A stretch of 36,923 bases of DNA from Rhodospirillales bacterium (GCA_015654615.1 JAATGN010000283.1:1-36923), one strand, 5' to 3'; numbered from the stretch's first letter, positions 1 to 9,179 are shown. The notes: generated by a model from the sequence alone, not told the origin. Program-made: numbers and translations.

Positions 1-275
1 AAGGCGGCGATGAGCAGGCGCCCATCCTCGGTCAGGGCGGCGCCGCCGCCCTTCCGGCCGCCGGCCTGGGCGATCAGGGCGGGACGCGGCATCAGATTGT
101 TGATGGCGTTCACCCCGTCCCACACCGCCTTGTAGCTGAAGCCCAGGACCTTGGCGGCCTGGGTGATGCTGCCGTGCTCGGCCACCGCCTCCAGCATGGC
201 GATGCGATCGCGGCCGATGGGACCTTGCTTGCCCCGCAGCGCCAGCAGCGCTTCGATTTTACCGTCACTCATCAT
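1..275 (-). CDS. modE: ModE-like molybdate-responsive regulator (N-terminal part, cut by window edge)
   Basis: Partial gene of 91 codons running off the left edge. The readable part is a winged helix-turn-helix of the ModE N-terminal type: a GRDRIAMLEAVAEHGSIT segment, then TQAAKVLGFSYKAVWDGVNAINN, then the basic glycine-rich turn GGRKGGGAALTEDG, all hallmarks of the ModE/LysR-like HTH. In the family this domain binds DNA when C-terminal TOBE domains bind molybdate or tungstate, repressing mod transport and, in E. coli, activating the hyc operon. The TOBE part lies outside the window, so molybdate sensing is inferred. The start is ATG at 275 or the adjacent ATG at 272, behind a purine-rich AAGAGAGA. 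Its presence beside two Mo/W formate dehydrogenase genes makes sense. A single-domain ModE-HTH protein cannot be excluded. Confidence 0.8.
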   Translation of the reverse strand, partial: MMSDGKIEALLALRGKQGPIGRDRIAMLEAVAEHGSITQAAKVLGFSYKAVWDGVNAINNLMPRPALIAQAGGRKGGGAALTEDGRLLIAA

Positions 276-377
276 TTCTCTCTTAATCGCGTCGTTCGAC
301 GGCCCAACCTGCGCATCGAAGCCCGGGAGGTCAAACGAAAAAACCCCGTGGCGGCGAGGCCTGCCCTAAAGACCATT

Positions 378-398
378 AAAATATTAATACTTTATCGA
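378..398. promoter_or_regulatory. Candidate LysR-type box, AAT-N11-ATCGA
   Basis: The site reads AAAAT, 11 bases, ATCGA, which satisfies the T-N11-A rule for LysR-type boxes and matches the right half of the dyad at 9560-9580. It lies about 100 bp upstream of modE. The left half is degenerate, so this is a weak member of the set. Confidence 0.3.
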
Positions 399-439
399 CA
401 ATCCCTGAACGCCATGGTGCTCTTCCATGCACAAATGGC

Positions 440-460
440 ATGATCATATTCGTAAATCGA
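440..460. promoter_or_regulatory. Candidate LysR-type box, GAT-N11-ATCGA
   Basis: ATGAT, 11 bases, ATCGA. It keeps the GAT-N11-ATC spacing of the dyads at 9272, 9560 and 21873. It lies about 165 bp upstream of both modE and the chemoreceptor, so its target is ambiguous. Confidence 0.3.
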
Positions 461-613
461 TAATATTCATGGACGACAATTTAAGGGGTGGCAAGTCACC
501 TTATTGGTTTCGCGCTGCAATTATTATTAGAAAATCTAGATGTTTCGGAAGGGATGTGGTTACTGTTCGCCGTCGGCGTGGACGTGTGGGCAATCCTTTC
601 CGGAGAGACCGAT

Positions 614-2695
614 ATGCGAGTCAGAACCCTCTTCATTTTTTGCATCTCGGCGATGGCGGCGGTGGCCGTCGTGGCTTCGGCGGCCTTCGTGGTCGCCGAA
701 TGGCGCAATTACAGCCGCGCCGCCGACGCCCGCCGGCTGTCCGAGATTCTGGGAGCCGTCTTGCGGACCACCGAAAAGCTGACCTTGAGCCGCGGGCTGC
801 AGAACGGATTTCTGCTGGCCGAACCGCCGGCCGACGAGGCCGGCCGGGGCAGGATCGCCGCGGCGCGCCAGGCCGTTGCCGCCGCCATGAGCGAAGCGAA
901 GGGCGGGGTCGACGCCGTCGACTATCCGGACAGGCAGGCCGCCCGCTCCATCCTGACCAAGCTGGAAGAGGGTTTGGCCGCTCTGTACCGCGACACCGAC
1001 GCCGCCATCGCCCTGCCCAAGGACCGGCGCGACGGCGCTTTCGTCACCGGATTCGGCGTGCGGATCACCGCGCTGATCGCATCGCTGAACGGTGTGGCCA
1101 ACGGGTTGGAACGGGCCGCGGCCTCGGCCGATCCGACGGTCGGGCGTCTGGCCGGCATCGCCCGCCTGTCGTGGGACATGCGCGACGTCGGCGGGCGGCG
1201 CGTCGCCATCATCACCACGGCGATCGGCGCCGGCAGATCCCTGGCCCCGGCCGACATCGAGGCGATGGCCGGCCTGGCCGGCGAGGCCCGCCATGCCTGG
1301 CAGCGGTTGCAGGCCACCGCCTCGCAGCTCGAGGGCGTGGTCCGCCTGGGCGCCGTCATGACGGAAACCGAAGCGAAATACTTCGGGGAAACCGATGCCG
1401 TCTTCGCCGCCCTGATCGCCAGGGGACGGGCCGGCAACGACTATGGCGTGTCGTTCCAGGATATCTGGAGCCGCCTGGTGGCCGGTTCGCAAACCGCCCT
1501 GGCGGTGCGCGATGCGGCGATCGACGAGGCGGTGGTCCATGCCGGGGCGGTGCGTTCCGAGGCGCTTCTGGGGCTTCTGCTGGCCATCGGCGGCATGGCG
1601 CTGGTCGTCGCCACGGTGTTCGGCGTCGCCGTCTTCTTCAGCCGCCGGGTGGTCGATCCGCTGGTCGGCCTGACGGCGGTGGTGGCGCTGCTGGCCAAGG
1701 GCGAGCGGGATGTCGCCGTGCCGGCCCGCGGCCGCACCGACGAGATCGGCGAGATGGCCAACGCCGTCGAGGTGCTGCGGATCACGGCGATCGAGGCGGA
1801 CCGGCTGGCGGCGGAAGAAACGGCGGCGCGCGCCGTCCGGGAAACCCGGGCCCATGCCGTCGAAACCCTGACCGGGGATTTCGACCGCGCCGTCTCGGGG
1901 GTTCTCGACGTCGTGGCCGGCGCCTCGACGGAGATGGAGGCGACCGCGCAAGCCATGTCGACCACGGCCGGGCAGACCAGCCGGCAAGCCGGGACGGTGG
2001 CCACGGCGGCGGCCGAGGCGTCGTCCAGCGTGCAGAACGTCGCCGCGGCCACCGAGGAATTGTCGAAATCCATCGCCGAGATCGCCCGCCAGGTCGAACA
2101 GTCGAGCCGGATCTCGCGGTCCGCCGCCGAGGAGGCGCTCCGGACCAACGGGACGGTCAAGAGCCTGGCCGACAATTCGGCCCGCATCGGCGATGTGGTC
2201 AAATTGATCAACGGCATCGCCGCCCAGACCAATCTGCTGGCGCTCAACGCCACCATCGAGGCGGCCCGGGCCGGCGACGCCGGCAAGGGCTTCGCCGTGG
2301 TGGCCGGCGAAGTGAAGCATCTGGCCGACCAGACGGCCAAGGCCACCGACGAGATCGGCGGCCAGATCGGCGCCCTGCAAGCCACCACGCAGGACGCGGT
2401 GACGGCCATCGGCGGCATCGCCCTGCGGATCGACGAGATCAATCAGATCGTCACGATCATCGCCTCGGCCATCGAGGAACAGTCGTCCGCCACCGCCGAG
2501 ATCAGCCGCAACGTCCATCAGGCGGCCGCCAATACGCAGGATATCTCCGCCAATATCGGCACCGTCACCAAGGTCGCCGGAGAGACCGGGGCGTCCGCCG
2601 GCGAGGTGCTGCGGGCCGCCCGGTCGCTGGCCGGCGAAGCGACGCAGCTCAAGGACCTGGTCGCCCATTTCCTGCAAGGCGTCAGGGCGGCGTGA
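614..2695 (+). CDS. Methyl-accepting chemotaxis protein (MCP 1)
   Basis: Transmembrane chemoreceptor of 693 aa that would signal to the CheA/CheW kinase complex. Membrane segment 1 is at about residues 5-28. A periplasmic sensor region of about 285 residues follows, of no family I recognise. Membrane segment 2 is at about 316-341, a HAMP linker at about 342-395, and the cytoplasmic signalling hairpin covers the rest. The hairpin tip (about 540-575) carries the conserved [16 protein letters not shown] and [11 protein letters not shown] motifs. The reading frame is open back to 488, but ATG at 614 is preferred: it follows GGAGAG at good spacing and places the first membrane helix at the N-terminus. 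No CheW-binding pentapeptide tail is seen. The ligand is unknown; formate, H2 or energy taxis would be guesses from context. Confidence 0.9.
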   Translation: MRVRTLFIFCISAMAAVAVVASAAFVVAEWRNYSRAADARRLSEILGAVLRTTEKLTLSRGLQNGFLLAEPPADEAGRGRIAAARQAVAAAMSEAKGGVDAVDYPDRQAARSILTKLEEGLAALYRDTDAAIALPKDRRDGAFVTGFGVRITALIASLNGVANGLERAAASADPTVGRLAGIARLSWDMRDVGGRRVAIITTAIGAGRSLAPADIEAMAGLAGEARHAWQRLQATASQLEGVVRLGAVMTETEAKYFGETDAVFAALIARGRAGNDYGVSFQDIWSRLVAGSQTALAVRDAAIDEAVVHAGAVRSEALLGLLLAIGGMALVVATVFGVAVFFSRRVVDPLVGLTAVVALLAKGERDVAVPARGRTDEIGEMANAVEVLRITAIEADRLAAEETAARAVRETRAHAVETLTGDFDRAVSGVLDVVAGASTEMEATAQAMSTTAGQTSRQAGTVATAAAEASSSVQNVAAATEELSKSIAEIARQVEQSSRISRSAAEEALRTNGTVKSLADNSARIGDVVKLINGIAAQTNLLALNATIEAARAGDAGKGFAVVAGEVKHLADQTAKATDEIGGQIGALQATTQDAVTAIGGIALRIDEINQIVTIIASAIEEQSSATAEISRNVHQAAANTQDISANIGTVTKVAGETGASAGEVLRAARSLAGEATQLKDLVAHFLQGVRAA

Positions 2696-2741
2696 GGCCC
2701 GGGCGCTCGAGACCCCCGGAGTCCACCGACGGCCGACCCGT

Positions 2742-2873
2742 CCTGGAAGAAAGAGATAAAGTGGCACCGGCGTCCCTGCCGGTGGGAAAAGGCTTCGCCG
2801 CGAAGCGGCGGACACCGGCAGGGACGCCGGTGCCACTGACGGACGCCGGCCGGTGCGGAACGCGTTATGACGG
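2742..2873. repeat. Dispersed palindromic repeat, copy 1
   Basis: A perfect 24-bp inverted repeat (2761-2784 and 2813-2836, beginning GTGGCACCGGCG) encloses a 28-nt loop that has its own small dyad (gcttcg-ccg-cgaagc). The flank GGCCGGTGCGGAACGCG at about 2849-2865 is shared with the copy at 36668-36803, as is a purine-rich left flank. The element sits between two convergent genes (MCP 1 and the DJ-1 family gene) and could fold in RNA from either strand, so it may double as a bidirectional terminator. Confidence 0.85.
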
Positions 2874-2895
2874 AAACTCGACCGCGCTCGAACCG

Positions 2896-3549
2896 TCAAA
2901 CGCGCTCGATGTCCCGCCGATAGAGCTCATAGGCCTCGGAATATTCCATCACCCGCGCCACCTCGCCGACCAGGGCTTCGTCGAAGCCGGCCCGGCGCAG
3001 CAGATGGAAGCCCATCTCCATGCCCGAAGCGATGCCGCCGGCGGTGACGATGCGCCCGGCGTCGACCACCCGGGCGCGGCTGATCCGGCATTTCGGGGCG
3101 ATCCTGGCCAGGCGGTCGATGGGCACCATGCCGGCGCCCGAGGCCTCGACCCGATCGGGTTCCTTGCGATTGGTGGCGGCGAGGCCGTCGAGCAATCCCA
3201 TCGCCCCATAGATCCACGACCCCGTACAGACGCTGGTCAGCAGCGTCTCCGCGGGCAGGGCGCGGATGAAATCGTGCAGGCGGCGATTGTGCATCTCCTG
3301 CCGGGTGCCGAAGCCGCCGGGAATCAGAAAGGCGTCCATCGCCGGCAGGTCGCCGAAGGAATAGTTGGGCAGCACGGTGAAGCCGGCCTGCGTTTGCACC
3401 GGACGTTGGGCGTCGGCGACGAGGAAGGCGTCCAGTTCCGGATTGAAGCGGCGGGCCACCGAAAAGACGCCGTGGGGCGCGGCATAGTCGATGATTTCGG
3501 CGTCCTTGAACACATAGATGCCGAGGCGAAAACCGGCTTGAGCACTCAT
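2896..3549 (-). CDS. DJ-1/PfpI-family protein (isonitrile hydratase-like)
   Basis: 217 aa with the DJ-1/PfpI class I glutamine-amidotransferase-like fold. The nucleophile elbow is SVCTGSWIYGAMGLLDG with Cys108, and the usual partner acid lies in FKDAEIIDY (residues 14-22). IPGGFGTR at 76-83 is the conserved glycine loop. Within the superfamily the pattern is closest to the cyclohexyl-isocyanide hydratase (InhA) and GlxA N-terminal domain group, but there is no AraC-type DNA-binding domain, so an enzyme or stress role is more likely than regulation. The substrate cannot be read from sequence. ATG at 3549 follows AAAAGGGG. Only 20 nt separate it from the upstream MCP 2 stop, so the two are probably co-transcribed. 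Confidence 0.8.
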   Translation of the reverse strand: MSAQAGFRLGIYVFKDAEIIDYAAPHGVFSVARRFNPELDAFLVADAQRPVQTQAGFTVLPNYSFGDLPAMDAFLIPGGFGTRQEMHNRRLHDFIRALPAETLLTSVCTGSWIYGAMGLLDGLAATNRKEPDRVEASGAGMVPIDRLARIAPKCRISRARVVDAGRIVTAGGIASGMEMGFHLLRRAGFDEALVGEVARVMEYSEAYELYRRDIERV

Positions 3550-3569
3550 GATGCGACCCCTTTTCTTGG

Positions 3570-5252
3570 TTACGCGGCGCGGACTTCGGCCAGAAAAAGC
3601 ATGACCTCGCCCCGCAGTTTCTCCGAATTGACGGCCAGGGCGCCGGCCGAGCTCAGGACCTGTTCGGCCGCCGCCGCGGTCACGGTGGCGCTTTGGGTGA
3701 CGGCGCCGATGCTGCGCGACACCTCCTGGGTGCCCTGCGCCGCCTGCTGCACGTTGCGGGCGATTTCCCGGGTGGCGGCGCCCTGCTGCTCGACGGCCGA
3801 GGCGATGCCCGACGAAATCTGGCGGACCTGATCGATGACGGCGCCGATGCCCTTGATCGCCTCGACGGTGCGGCGCGTTTCTTCCTGGACCGCGGCGATC
3901 TGCTGGCCGATCTCCTCGGTGGCGCGCCCCGTCTGGTTGGCCAGGGTCTTGACCTCGCCGGCCACCACGGCGAAACCCTTGCCGGCGTCGCCGGCCCTGG
4001 CCGCCTCGATGGTGGCGTTGAGCGCCAGCAGATTGGTTTGCGACGCCACGCCGTTGATCAGCATCACCACTTCGCCGATGCGCTCGGCGGCGGCGGCCAG
4101 CCCCTGCACCATCGCGTTGGCGCGCCGGGCGTCGTCGGCGGCGCCGACCGAGACGCGGGCCGATTCCCCCACCTGGCGCGAAATCTCGAAGATCGACGCC
4201 GACAGTTCCTCGGAGGCCGACGCCACGGTCTGCACATTGGCGGTGGCCTGTTCGGCGGCGGTGGCGACGGTGCCGGCCCGAACGGTGGCCTGCGACACGG
4301 CCGACGACATGGATTGCGCCGTCGCCTGCAATTCCGAGGCCGAGGACGAGACGATCCTGACGACGTCCATGACGCCGACCTCGAAGGCGTCGGCCAATTG
4401 GTTGAGGGCGTGTTTCCGCGCTTCGGCGGCCAGCCTCTTCTGGTCCTCCTGCTCGACCCGCAGGCGGTCGATCTCCCGCGCGCCGTCCCGGAACACCTGC
4501 ACCGCGCCGGCCATTTGGCCGACTTCGTCCCGACGGTCGAGATGGGGAACCTCTCCGGAATGATCGCCGGCGGCGGAGCGGGCGAGGGCCGCCTGGACCT
4601 TGGCGAGCGCCCCGAAGCTGCGGCGATTGGCCCAGAAGGCCACCCCTCCCAGCACAAGGGTCAACACGGCCGAGGCCCGGACGATTTGCCGGGTGACGGC
4701 GTCGACGACGGTCAGGAACTCGCTCTGGGCGAGGCCGACGAACAGGCAGCCGATGACGGCGCCCGAGCGGTCGAGGATCGGTTCATAACGGGCGTAGTAG
4801 GGCTGGCCGAGAATGTCGGCCACGCCCTGATAGGACCGATGCTGCTGGAAGACCGCCTGCCAGGCCGGACCTTGCGCCAGCCTGGTGCCGAGGGAACGGC
4901 TGCCGTCCGGTTGCTGGATATTGGTCGCCACCCGAACATCGTTCATGAAGATGGTGGCCGATCCGCCGACCAGCGCATGGATATGATCGACCAGGGCCGC
5001 GTTGCCGTTCAGGACCAGATCGCCGATGCCGAGCTTGCCGTCCCTGATCGAAAAATCGCCGCCCCTGGCGCGCAGGACATCCCAGGCCACCGCCAGATTG
5101 CTGGCCTGGCGCGCGATGGCCTGCCGCTCCATGCTGTCCCTGACGTCGTCGACGACCAGGCCGGTGAGCGCGACAGCCAGCGTCAGCAGGCCGACGACAT
5201 TGAGAATCGTCAGCTTCCAACTCAGGCTGAGGCGTGAAAACCAGGCGGTCAT
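3570..5252 (-). CDS. Methyl-accepting chemotaxis protein with single-Cache sensor (MCP 2)
   Basis: 560 aa. Membrane segment 1 is at about 14-36, a periplasmic region at about 37-190, membrane segment 2 at about 191-209, HAMP at about 210-262, then the MCP signalling domain with [16 protein letters not shown] and [19 protein letters not shown]. The periplasmic part, with VATNIQQPDGSRSLGTRL, then PYYARYEPILD and GAVIGCLFVG, looks like a single Cache (sCache) domain, a fold that binds small carboxylates or related ligands. ATG at 5252 is chosen over an upstream in-frame ATG (5333) because GAAGGGGGCG sits just ahead of it and the membrane helix is then N-terminal. It lies 90 nt downstream of a LysR gene of the formate cluster, so a carboxylate such as formate is a reasonable but untested ligand. 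Confidence 0.9.
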   Translation of the reverse strand: MTAWFSRLSLSWKLTILNVVGLLTLAVALTGLVVDDVRDSMERQAIARQASNLAVAWDVLRARGGDFSIRDGKLGIGDLVLNGNAALVDHIHALVGGSATIFMNDVRVATNIQQPDGSRSLGTRLAQGPAWQAVFQQHRSYQGVADILGQPYYARYEPILDRSGAVIGCLFVGLAQSEFLTVVDAVTRQIVRASAVLTLVLGGVAFWANRRSFGALAKVQAALARSAAGDHSGEVPHLDRRDEVGQMAGAVQVFRDGAREIDRLRVEQEDQKRLAAEARKHALNQLADAFEVGVMDVVRIVSSSASELQATAQSMSSAVSQATVRAGTVATAAEQATANVQTVASASEELSASIFEISRQVGESARVSVGAADDARRANAMVQGLAAAAERIGEVVMLINGVASQTNLLALNATIEAARAGDAGKGFAVVAGEVKTLANQTGRATEEIGQQIAAVQEETRRTVEAIKGIGAVIDQVRQISSGIASAVEQQGAATREIARNVQQAAQGTQEVSRSIGAVTQSATVTAAAAEQVLSSAGALAVNSEKLRGEVMLFLAEVRAA

Positions 5253-5342
5253 GACGCCCCCCTTCGAACATTTTTCCGGTCTGCGAAGACCCCTGCGTGA
5301 AACTGACATATCGGAAGCATCGTTCCCGTGCATTGTTGATTT

Positions 5343-6242
5343 TCAGGCCAATTCGGCCAGTTGCGGCGCCAGCGATCGCGCCGCGTCGATCAGGGCCGCC
5401 GTCAGCGGCGGCTGCGGATCCCTGATCGACACCACCAGGCCGATCAGGGTGCTCATTTCCGGGGCGACGATGGGAATGGTGCGCAGGTTCGCCGGGAAGT
5501 CCAACGGCTCGGCCACGATGCGCGGCATCACCGTCGACCACAGGCCCGTCTTCAGATGGGTGGCCAGCGCGACCAGCGAATTGGATTCCAGGATCGGGTC
5601 GACGTGGACGCCGGCCTCCCTGAAGGTATGGTCGATGATGCGCCGGTTCTGCATGTCGGGGCTGAGCAGGCAGAGCGGCAGGGTGGCGACTTCCTCCCAG
5701 GTCACGCTCTGGCGGTCGCCGAACGGCCCGGCGGCGGCGGTCACCAGATGGTAGCGTTCGCGATAGAGCGGTATCTCGATCACCCGCCCGACCGGCTCGT
5801 TGTCGAGATAGGTGATGCCGGCCTCGGCCTCGAGATTGTCGAGGTGCGAAAGGATTTCGGTCGATGTATGCGACGAAATCGTCAGTTTGACCCCGGCATG
5901 CTGTTTCCAGAACGCCGCCGTGATCTTCGAGACGATGGGCAGGGCGGTCGGCACCACGGCAAGGCGCAAATGGCCGGTCAGTCCCTGCTTCATCGTCTCG
6001 ATGTCGGCGTGCATGGCGCGCGTGTCGCCGACGATTCGGCGGGCCCATTCCAAGACGCGCTGGCCTTCGGCCGTAAAACCCACGAAGCGCGACCCGCGAT
6101 CGACCAGGGGAACGCCGAAATGCGACTCGAGCTGCTTGATCGCCAGGGAAAGATTGGGTTGCGAGACGCCGCAAATCTGCGCGGCACGGCCGAAATGTTG
6201 CTCCCGCGCCAGGGCAATCAGGAATTCGAGTTTTTCTTCCAT
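5343..6242 (-). CDS. LysR-type regulator 1 (paralog of the one at 17237-18136)
   Basis: 299 aa, the normal LysR length. The winged HTH (about residues 1-60) contains HFGRAAQICGVSQPNLSLAI and a linker helix to about 88; the rest is the periplasmic-binding-protein-like effector domain. The style resembles regulators found beside formate dehydrogenase operons (FdsR-like), an identification I infer from context. It is about 82% identical by eye to the second LysR of the window, and the recognition-helix region is identical except Ile23/Val, so both should bind the same operators. Here the effector domain differs at scattered positions, for example VSKI versus MAYL near residue 103. It probably leads a minus-strand unit with MCP 2 and the DJ-1 family gene. 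Confidence 0.9.
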   Translation of the reverse strand: MEEKLEFLIALAREQHFGRAAQICGVSQPNLSLAIKQLESHFGVPLVDRGSRFVGFTAEGQRVLEWARRIVGDTRAMHADIETMKQGLTGHLRLAVVPTALPIVSKITAAFWKQHAGVKLTISSHTSTEILSHLDNLEAEAGITYLDNEPVGRVIEIPLYRERYHLVTAAAGPFGDRQSVTWEEVATLPLCLLSPDMQNRRIIDHTFREAGVHVDPILESNSLVALATHLKTGLWSTVMPRIVAEPLDFPANLRTIPIVAPEMSTLIGLVVSIRDPQPPLTAALIDAARSLAPQLAELA

Positions 6243-6495
6243 GGCAATGGGATCCGTTCGGGTGTGGGAGGGTCAAGAACGCGTCGGAGCGACCGAATGT
6301 CGTTTCCCATCGGCCGGGTGCCATTCTTGCCGGAAACGATCATCACCACAGGGGGGCAAGTTTAACATTACCCTTCGGCGCGATAAAAGGGGCTTGGCAG
6401 GCCGGAACCGCCCGCCTTTCCCCGCGATCGGGCCGGCGACGTCCGCCCAGGGCGCGGGTGGCGCCGGCGCTCTGGCGCCCCTGTCGGCGAGCCCC

Positions 6496-6840
6496 TCAGA
6501 AGGTGATGATCTTCTCCGCCTCTTCCGTCCATTCCACCAGTTGGTCGAGCGAGCCGCGCGTCACCCCGGCGACCAGGCCATCCTGGGTGATGCCGCGGGC
6601 TTCCATGCAGGTGCCGCAGGCGGCGATTTCGGCGCCGGTGCCGGCGATGGCCTGCAGCATTTCCTGCGGATTGTAATCGGCATGCGCCGGGGCGAGGCCG
6701 GCCAGCGCCGACGTCACGCCGTCCCCGAACAGAAAGACGCGGATGGCGGTCTTGCGGGACAGGGAAAACGCCAATCGCAAACCGTTGTAGGTCCGCTGAT
6801 TCCCGTAAGGGGAATCGTTGAAGATGAACACATATCGCAT
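6496..6840 (-). CDS. DsrE/DsrF-like small protein
   Basis: 114 aa of the DsrE/YchN type: MRYVFIFNDSPYGNQRTYNG at the start, the VFLFGDGVTSAL strand-loop typical of the fold, and a Cys pair C75-GT-C78 in AACGTCMEARGI. Family members form oligomers and many relay persulfide sulfur through a cysteine. ATG at 6840 is supported by GGGAGGA directly upstream. The gene follows the terminator of fdhF-Sec, so it is likely transcribed on its own. Because formate dehydrogenases need a terminal sulfido ligand (placed by FdhD), a supporting role in sulfur transfer is possible, but this is only a context inference. Confidence 0.8.
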   Translation of the reverse strand: MRYVFIFNDSPYGNQRTYNGLRLAFSLSRKTAIRVFLFGDGVTSALAGLAPAHADYNPQEMLQAIAGTGAEIAACGTCMEARGITQDGLVAGVTRGSLDQLVEWTEEAEKIITF

Positions 6841-6954
6841 GGGTTTGTCCTCCCTGGTGGTTCTGCGCAAATCGGGCCCGAAACGACGGCACGTCGCGCT
6901 TTTTATGAAAGATCGGTTCAATCCAAACGGTGGGCGGGCCTTGCGGTGACGGAT

Positions 6955-6996
6955 GAATACAAAAAATGCCTACTCCTCACCCGGAGGAGTAGGCAT
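6955..6996 (-). terminator. Rho-independent terminator of fdhF-Sec
   Basis: A perfect 13-bp stem (6984-6996 pairing with 6966-6978) with a 5-nt loop, followed on the minus strand by TTTTTTGTATTC. It starts 17 nt after the fdhF-Sec stop codon, so the dehydrogenase transcript should end here and not continue into the DsrE-like gene. Confidence 0.93.
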
Positions 6997-7012
6997 GAAA
7001 ACAGAGGCTAGT

Positions 7013-9157
7013 TCATTGTACCGGTTCACTCAACCTGCGGCGCAATTTCGTATACTCCTCCTGCAAGTATTTCTCTGCCATCATTTGATCCTGGATAGGT
7101 TCGATCTTAACCGCGCAGTACTTGAATTCCGGAGTTTTCGATATGGGGTCGACATGTTCAAGGGTCAGCTCGTTGCAGGCACCGATCCACCATTGATATG
7201 TCATATACACGGTGCCCTGATTAGAACGCTCGGTGATCTGGGCGCGGGTGAGGACTTTGCCGCGACGCGATGAAATCCACAGCAGGGCTTCGTTCTCGAT
7301 CCCGTATTTCGCCGCGTCGATCGAGCAGATTTGCAGATAGCCGGGCTCGTCGGCCAGGGTTTTCAGGGTCGGGCAGTTTCCGGTCATGGTGCGGCAGGAA
7401 TAGTGCCCGACTTCACGCACGGTGGAGAGGACCAGCGGATAGTCCTTGTCCGGCCTTTCCAGCGGCGGCCGCCAGTCGCAGGCGAAAAGCTGCCCCTTGC
7501 CGCTGGGGGTGTCGAACTTGTTGCCGGCGTAGAGATAGGGCGTGCCGGGGTGATCCATGGTCGGACAGGGCCATTGCACGCCGCCCTGCTTTTCCATCTT
7601 CTCGTAGGTCGCACCATAATAGAGCGGGCAGAGTTCACGCATCTCGTCCCAGATCTGCTTGGTGTTCTCGTATTTCATGGGATAACCCATGGCGTTCGAC
7701 ATCAGCGAGAAGATTTCCCAGTCCGGCTTGACGTCGCCCTTGGGTTCCACCGCCTTGCGCATGCGCTGGAAGCCGCGGTCCGCCGACGAATAGACGCCGT
7801 CATGCTCGCCCCAGGCCGTCGCCGGGAAGATGACGTCGGCGAAAAGGGCGGTCTTGTTCATGAAGATGTCTTGCACGATGACCAGTTCGAGCGTTTCCAG
7901 CGCCTCGCGGACGCCCGCCAGGTCCGGATCGGTTTGCGCCGGATCCTCGCCGAAGACGTAGAAGGCCTTCAGCTTGCCCTCATGCACGAGATGCGGAATG
8001 GCCGACAACATGTAGCCGGGCTCGGCCGGCAGGCTTTCGACGCCCCAGGCCTTGGCGAACTTGGCGCGCACCTCCGGATTGGTGACCGGCTGATAGCCCG
8101 GGAAGACGTTGGGAAGAACGCCGACGTCGCAGGTGCCCTGCACGTTGTTCTGTCCGCGCACCGGCCCGATGCCGACGTTGGGACGACCGTAATTGCCGGT
8201 CAGCAGGGCCAGTCCCGACAGCCCCTTGACCACGTCCACCGCCTGGCCGAATTGCGTCACCCCCATTCCGTAAAGAATGAAGGCGTCGGCCGCGTCGGCG
8301 TACATGCGCATGGCCTGGCGGGCCAGTTCGGGCTCGATCCCGGTGATCTTCTGGGTTTCCTCGGGCGTGTACCGGGCCACGATCTCGCGATACTGGTCGA
8401 ATCCCTCGGTGTATTTCTCCACATATTCGCGCTTGTAGAGTCCTTCCTCGATCAGGATGTTGGCGAAGGTGTTGACCAGCGCCATGTTGGAGCCGTTGGT
8501 GATCGGCAGCCACAGATCGGAAATGCGCGCCGCCTCGGTCCGGCGCGGATCGACCACGATGATCTTCGCGCCCTTCTCCTTGGCCCGAACGATGCGCCTG
8601 GCGACGATCGGGTGGGAATCGGCCGCGTTGTAGCCGAAGACGAAGACCAGCTTGGTGTCCTCGATCTCCGGAATGGAGTTGCTCATTGCCCCGTTACCAA
8701 GTGTAGCAGCCAGACCGGCCACTGATGGGGCGTGTCAAATTCGCGCGCAGTGATCGATGTTGTTGGTGCCGACCGCCGCCCGCACGTATTTCTGCATCAC
8801 ATAGTTGGCTTCGTTGCCCGGACCGCGGGCCGAACCGGTGTGCATGATGGCGTCGGGACCGTATTTTTCCTTGATCGCCCGCATCCGGCTGGCGGCGAAT
8901 TCGATCGCCTCGTCCCACGACACTTCCTGGAACTGCTCGGTGCGCGAATGGCGGATCATCGGCCGCTTCAGGCGCGGCGACAGCGTCTTGGTATCGTTCA
9001 GATATTCCCAGCCGTAGAGCCCCTTGAGGCAAAGCTGGCTTTCATTGGTGCGTCCGGGGGCGCCTTCGGCGCGGACGATTTTGCCGTTGTCGGTGACGAG
9101 ATTGATGTGACATCCCGCTCCGCAATACGGACAGACCGTAAGAACCTTATTTTCCAT
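7013..9157 (-). CDS. fdhF: Selenocysteine-containing formate dehydrogenase H (FdhF-type), UGA-decoded
   Basis: Molybdopterin (bis-MGD) formate dehydrogenase that oxidises formate to CO2 in the cytoplasm and feeds electrons to the hydrogenase. The frame is open for 140 codons, meets TGA at 8735-8737, and continues in phase to 7013, giving 714 residues with Sec141 (E. coli FdhF has 715 with Sec140). The residues around it, ARI-U-HAPSV, align with ARV-C-HGPSV of the paralog at 18975-21155. N-terminal [4Fe-4S] ligands are Cys9, Cys12, Cys16 and Cys43, with Lys45 next to the last. A SECIS hairpin follows the UGA. ATG at 9157 has AGAGGGACGAAAG ahead of it. The gene is monocistronic, with an intrinsic terminator at 6955-6996. 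A database annotation may wrongly split it into two genes or call it a pseudogene. Confidence 0.96.
8705..8723 (-). promoter_or_regulatory. Bacterial SECIS hairpin of fdhF-Sec
   Basis: On the minus strand AGUGGCC (8717-8723) pairs with GGCUGCU (8705-8711), seven pairs including G-U pairs, around the loop GGUCU. It begins 11 nt after the UGA. In E. coli fdhF, the SelB-bound hairpin also presents GGUC at the top at the same distance from UGA. The codons here (TCA, GTG, GCT, GCT, ACA, CTT) are unusual for this G+C-rich genome, as expected if RNA structure constrains them. Confidence 0.88.
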
Positions 9158-9179
9158 CTTTCGTCCCTCTTGCCTCGCT

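Larger units (their letters stand above)
276..613. other. AT-rich intergenic region between modE and a chemoreceptor gene
   Basis: This 338-bp stretch separates divergent genes. I see no convincing gene in it. It is much richer in A+T than its surroundings and contains two dyads of the form xAT-N11-ATCGA (378-398 and 440-460) that resemble dyads upstream of the formate genes. No clear -35/-10 pair or terminator stood out. Confidence 0.6.

Noticed and set aside
427..3831. Very long plus-strand open frame (1134 codons) over MCP 1 and beyond
   Set aside because: Arg/Gly-rich shadow of the real gene in another frame, typical of high-G+C DNA; no domain can be recognised.
6425..6495. GC-rich GGCGCC dyads after the DsrE-like gene as a terminator
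   Set aside because: No U-run follows on the relevant strand and several alternative pairings are possible, so I cannot support a terminator.
7013..9157. Two separate open frames (7013-8722 and 8735-9157), as if the dehydrogenase were split or a pseudogene
   Set aside because: They are in the same phase and are separated by a single TGA at the Sec position, with a SECIS hairpin after it and selA/B/C/D in the locus. It is one selenoprotein gene.
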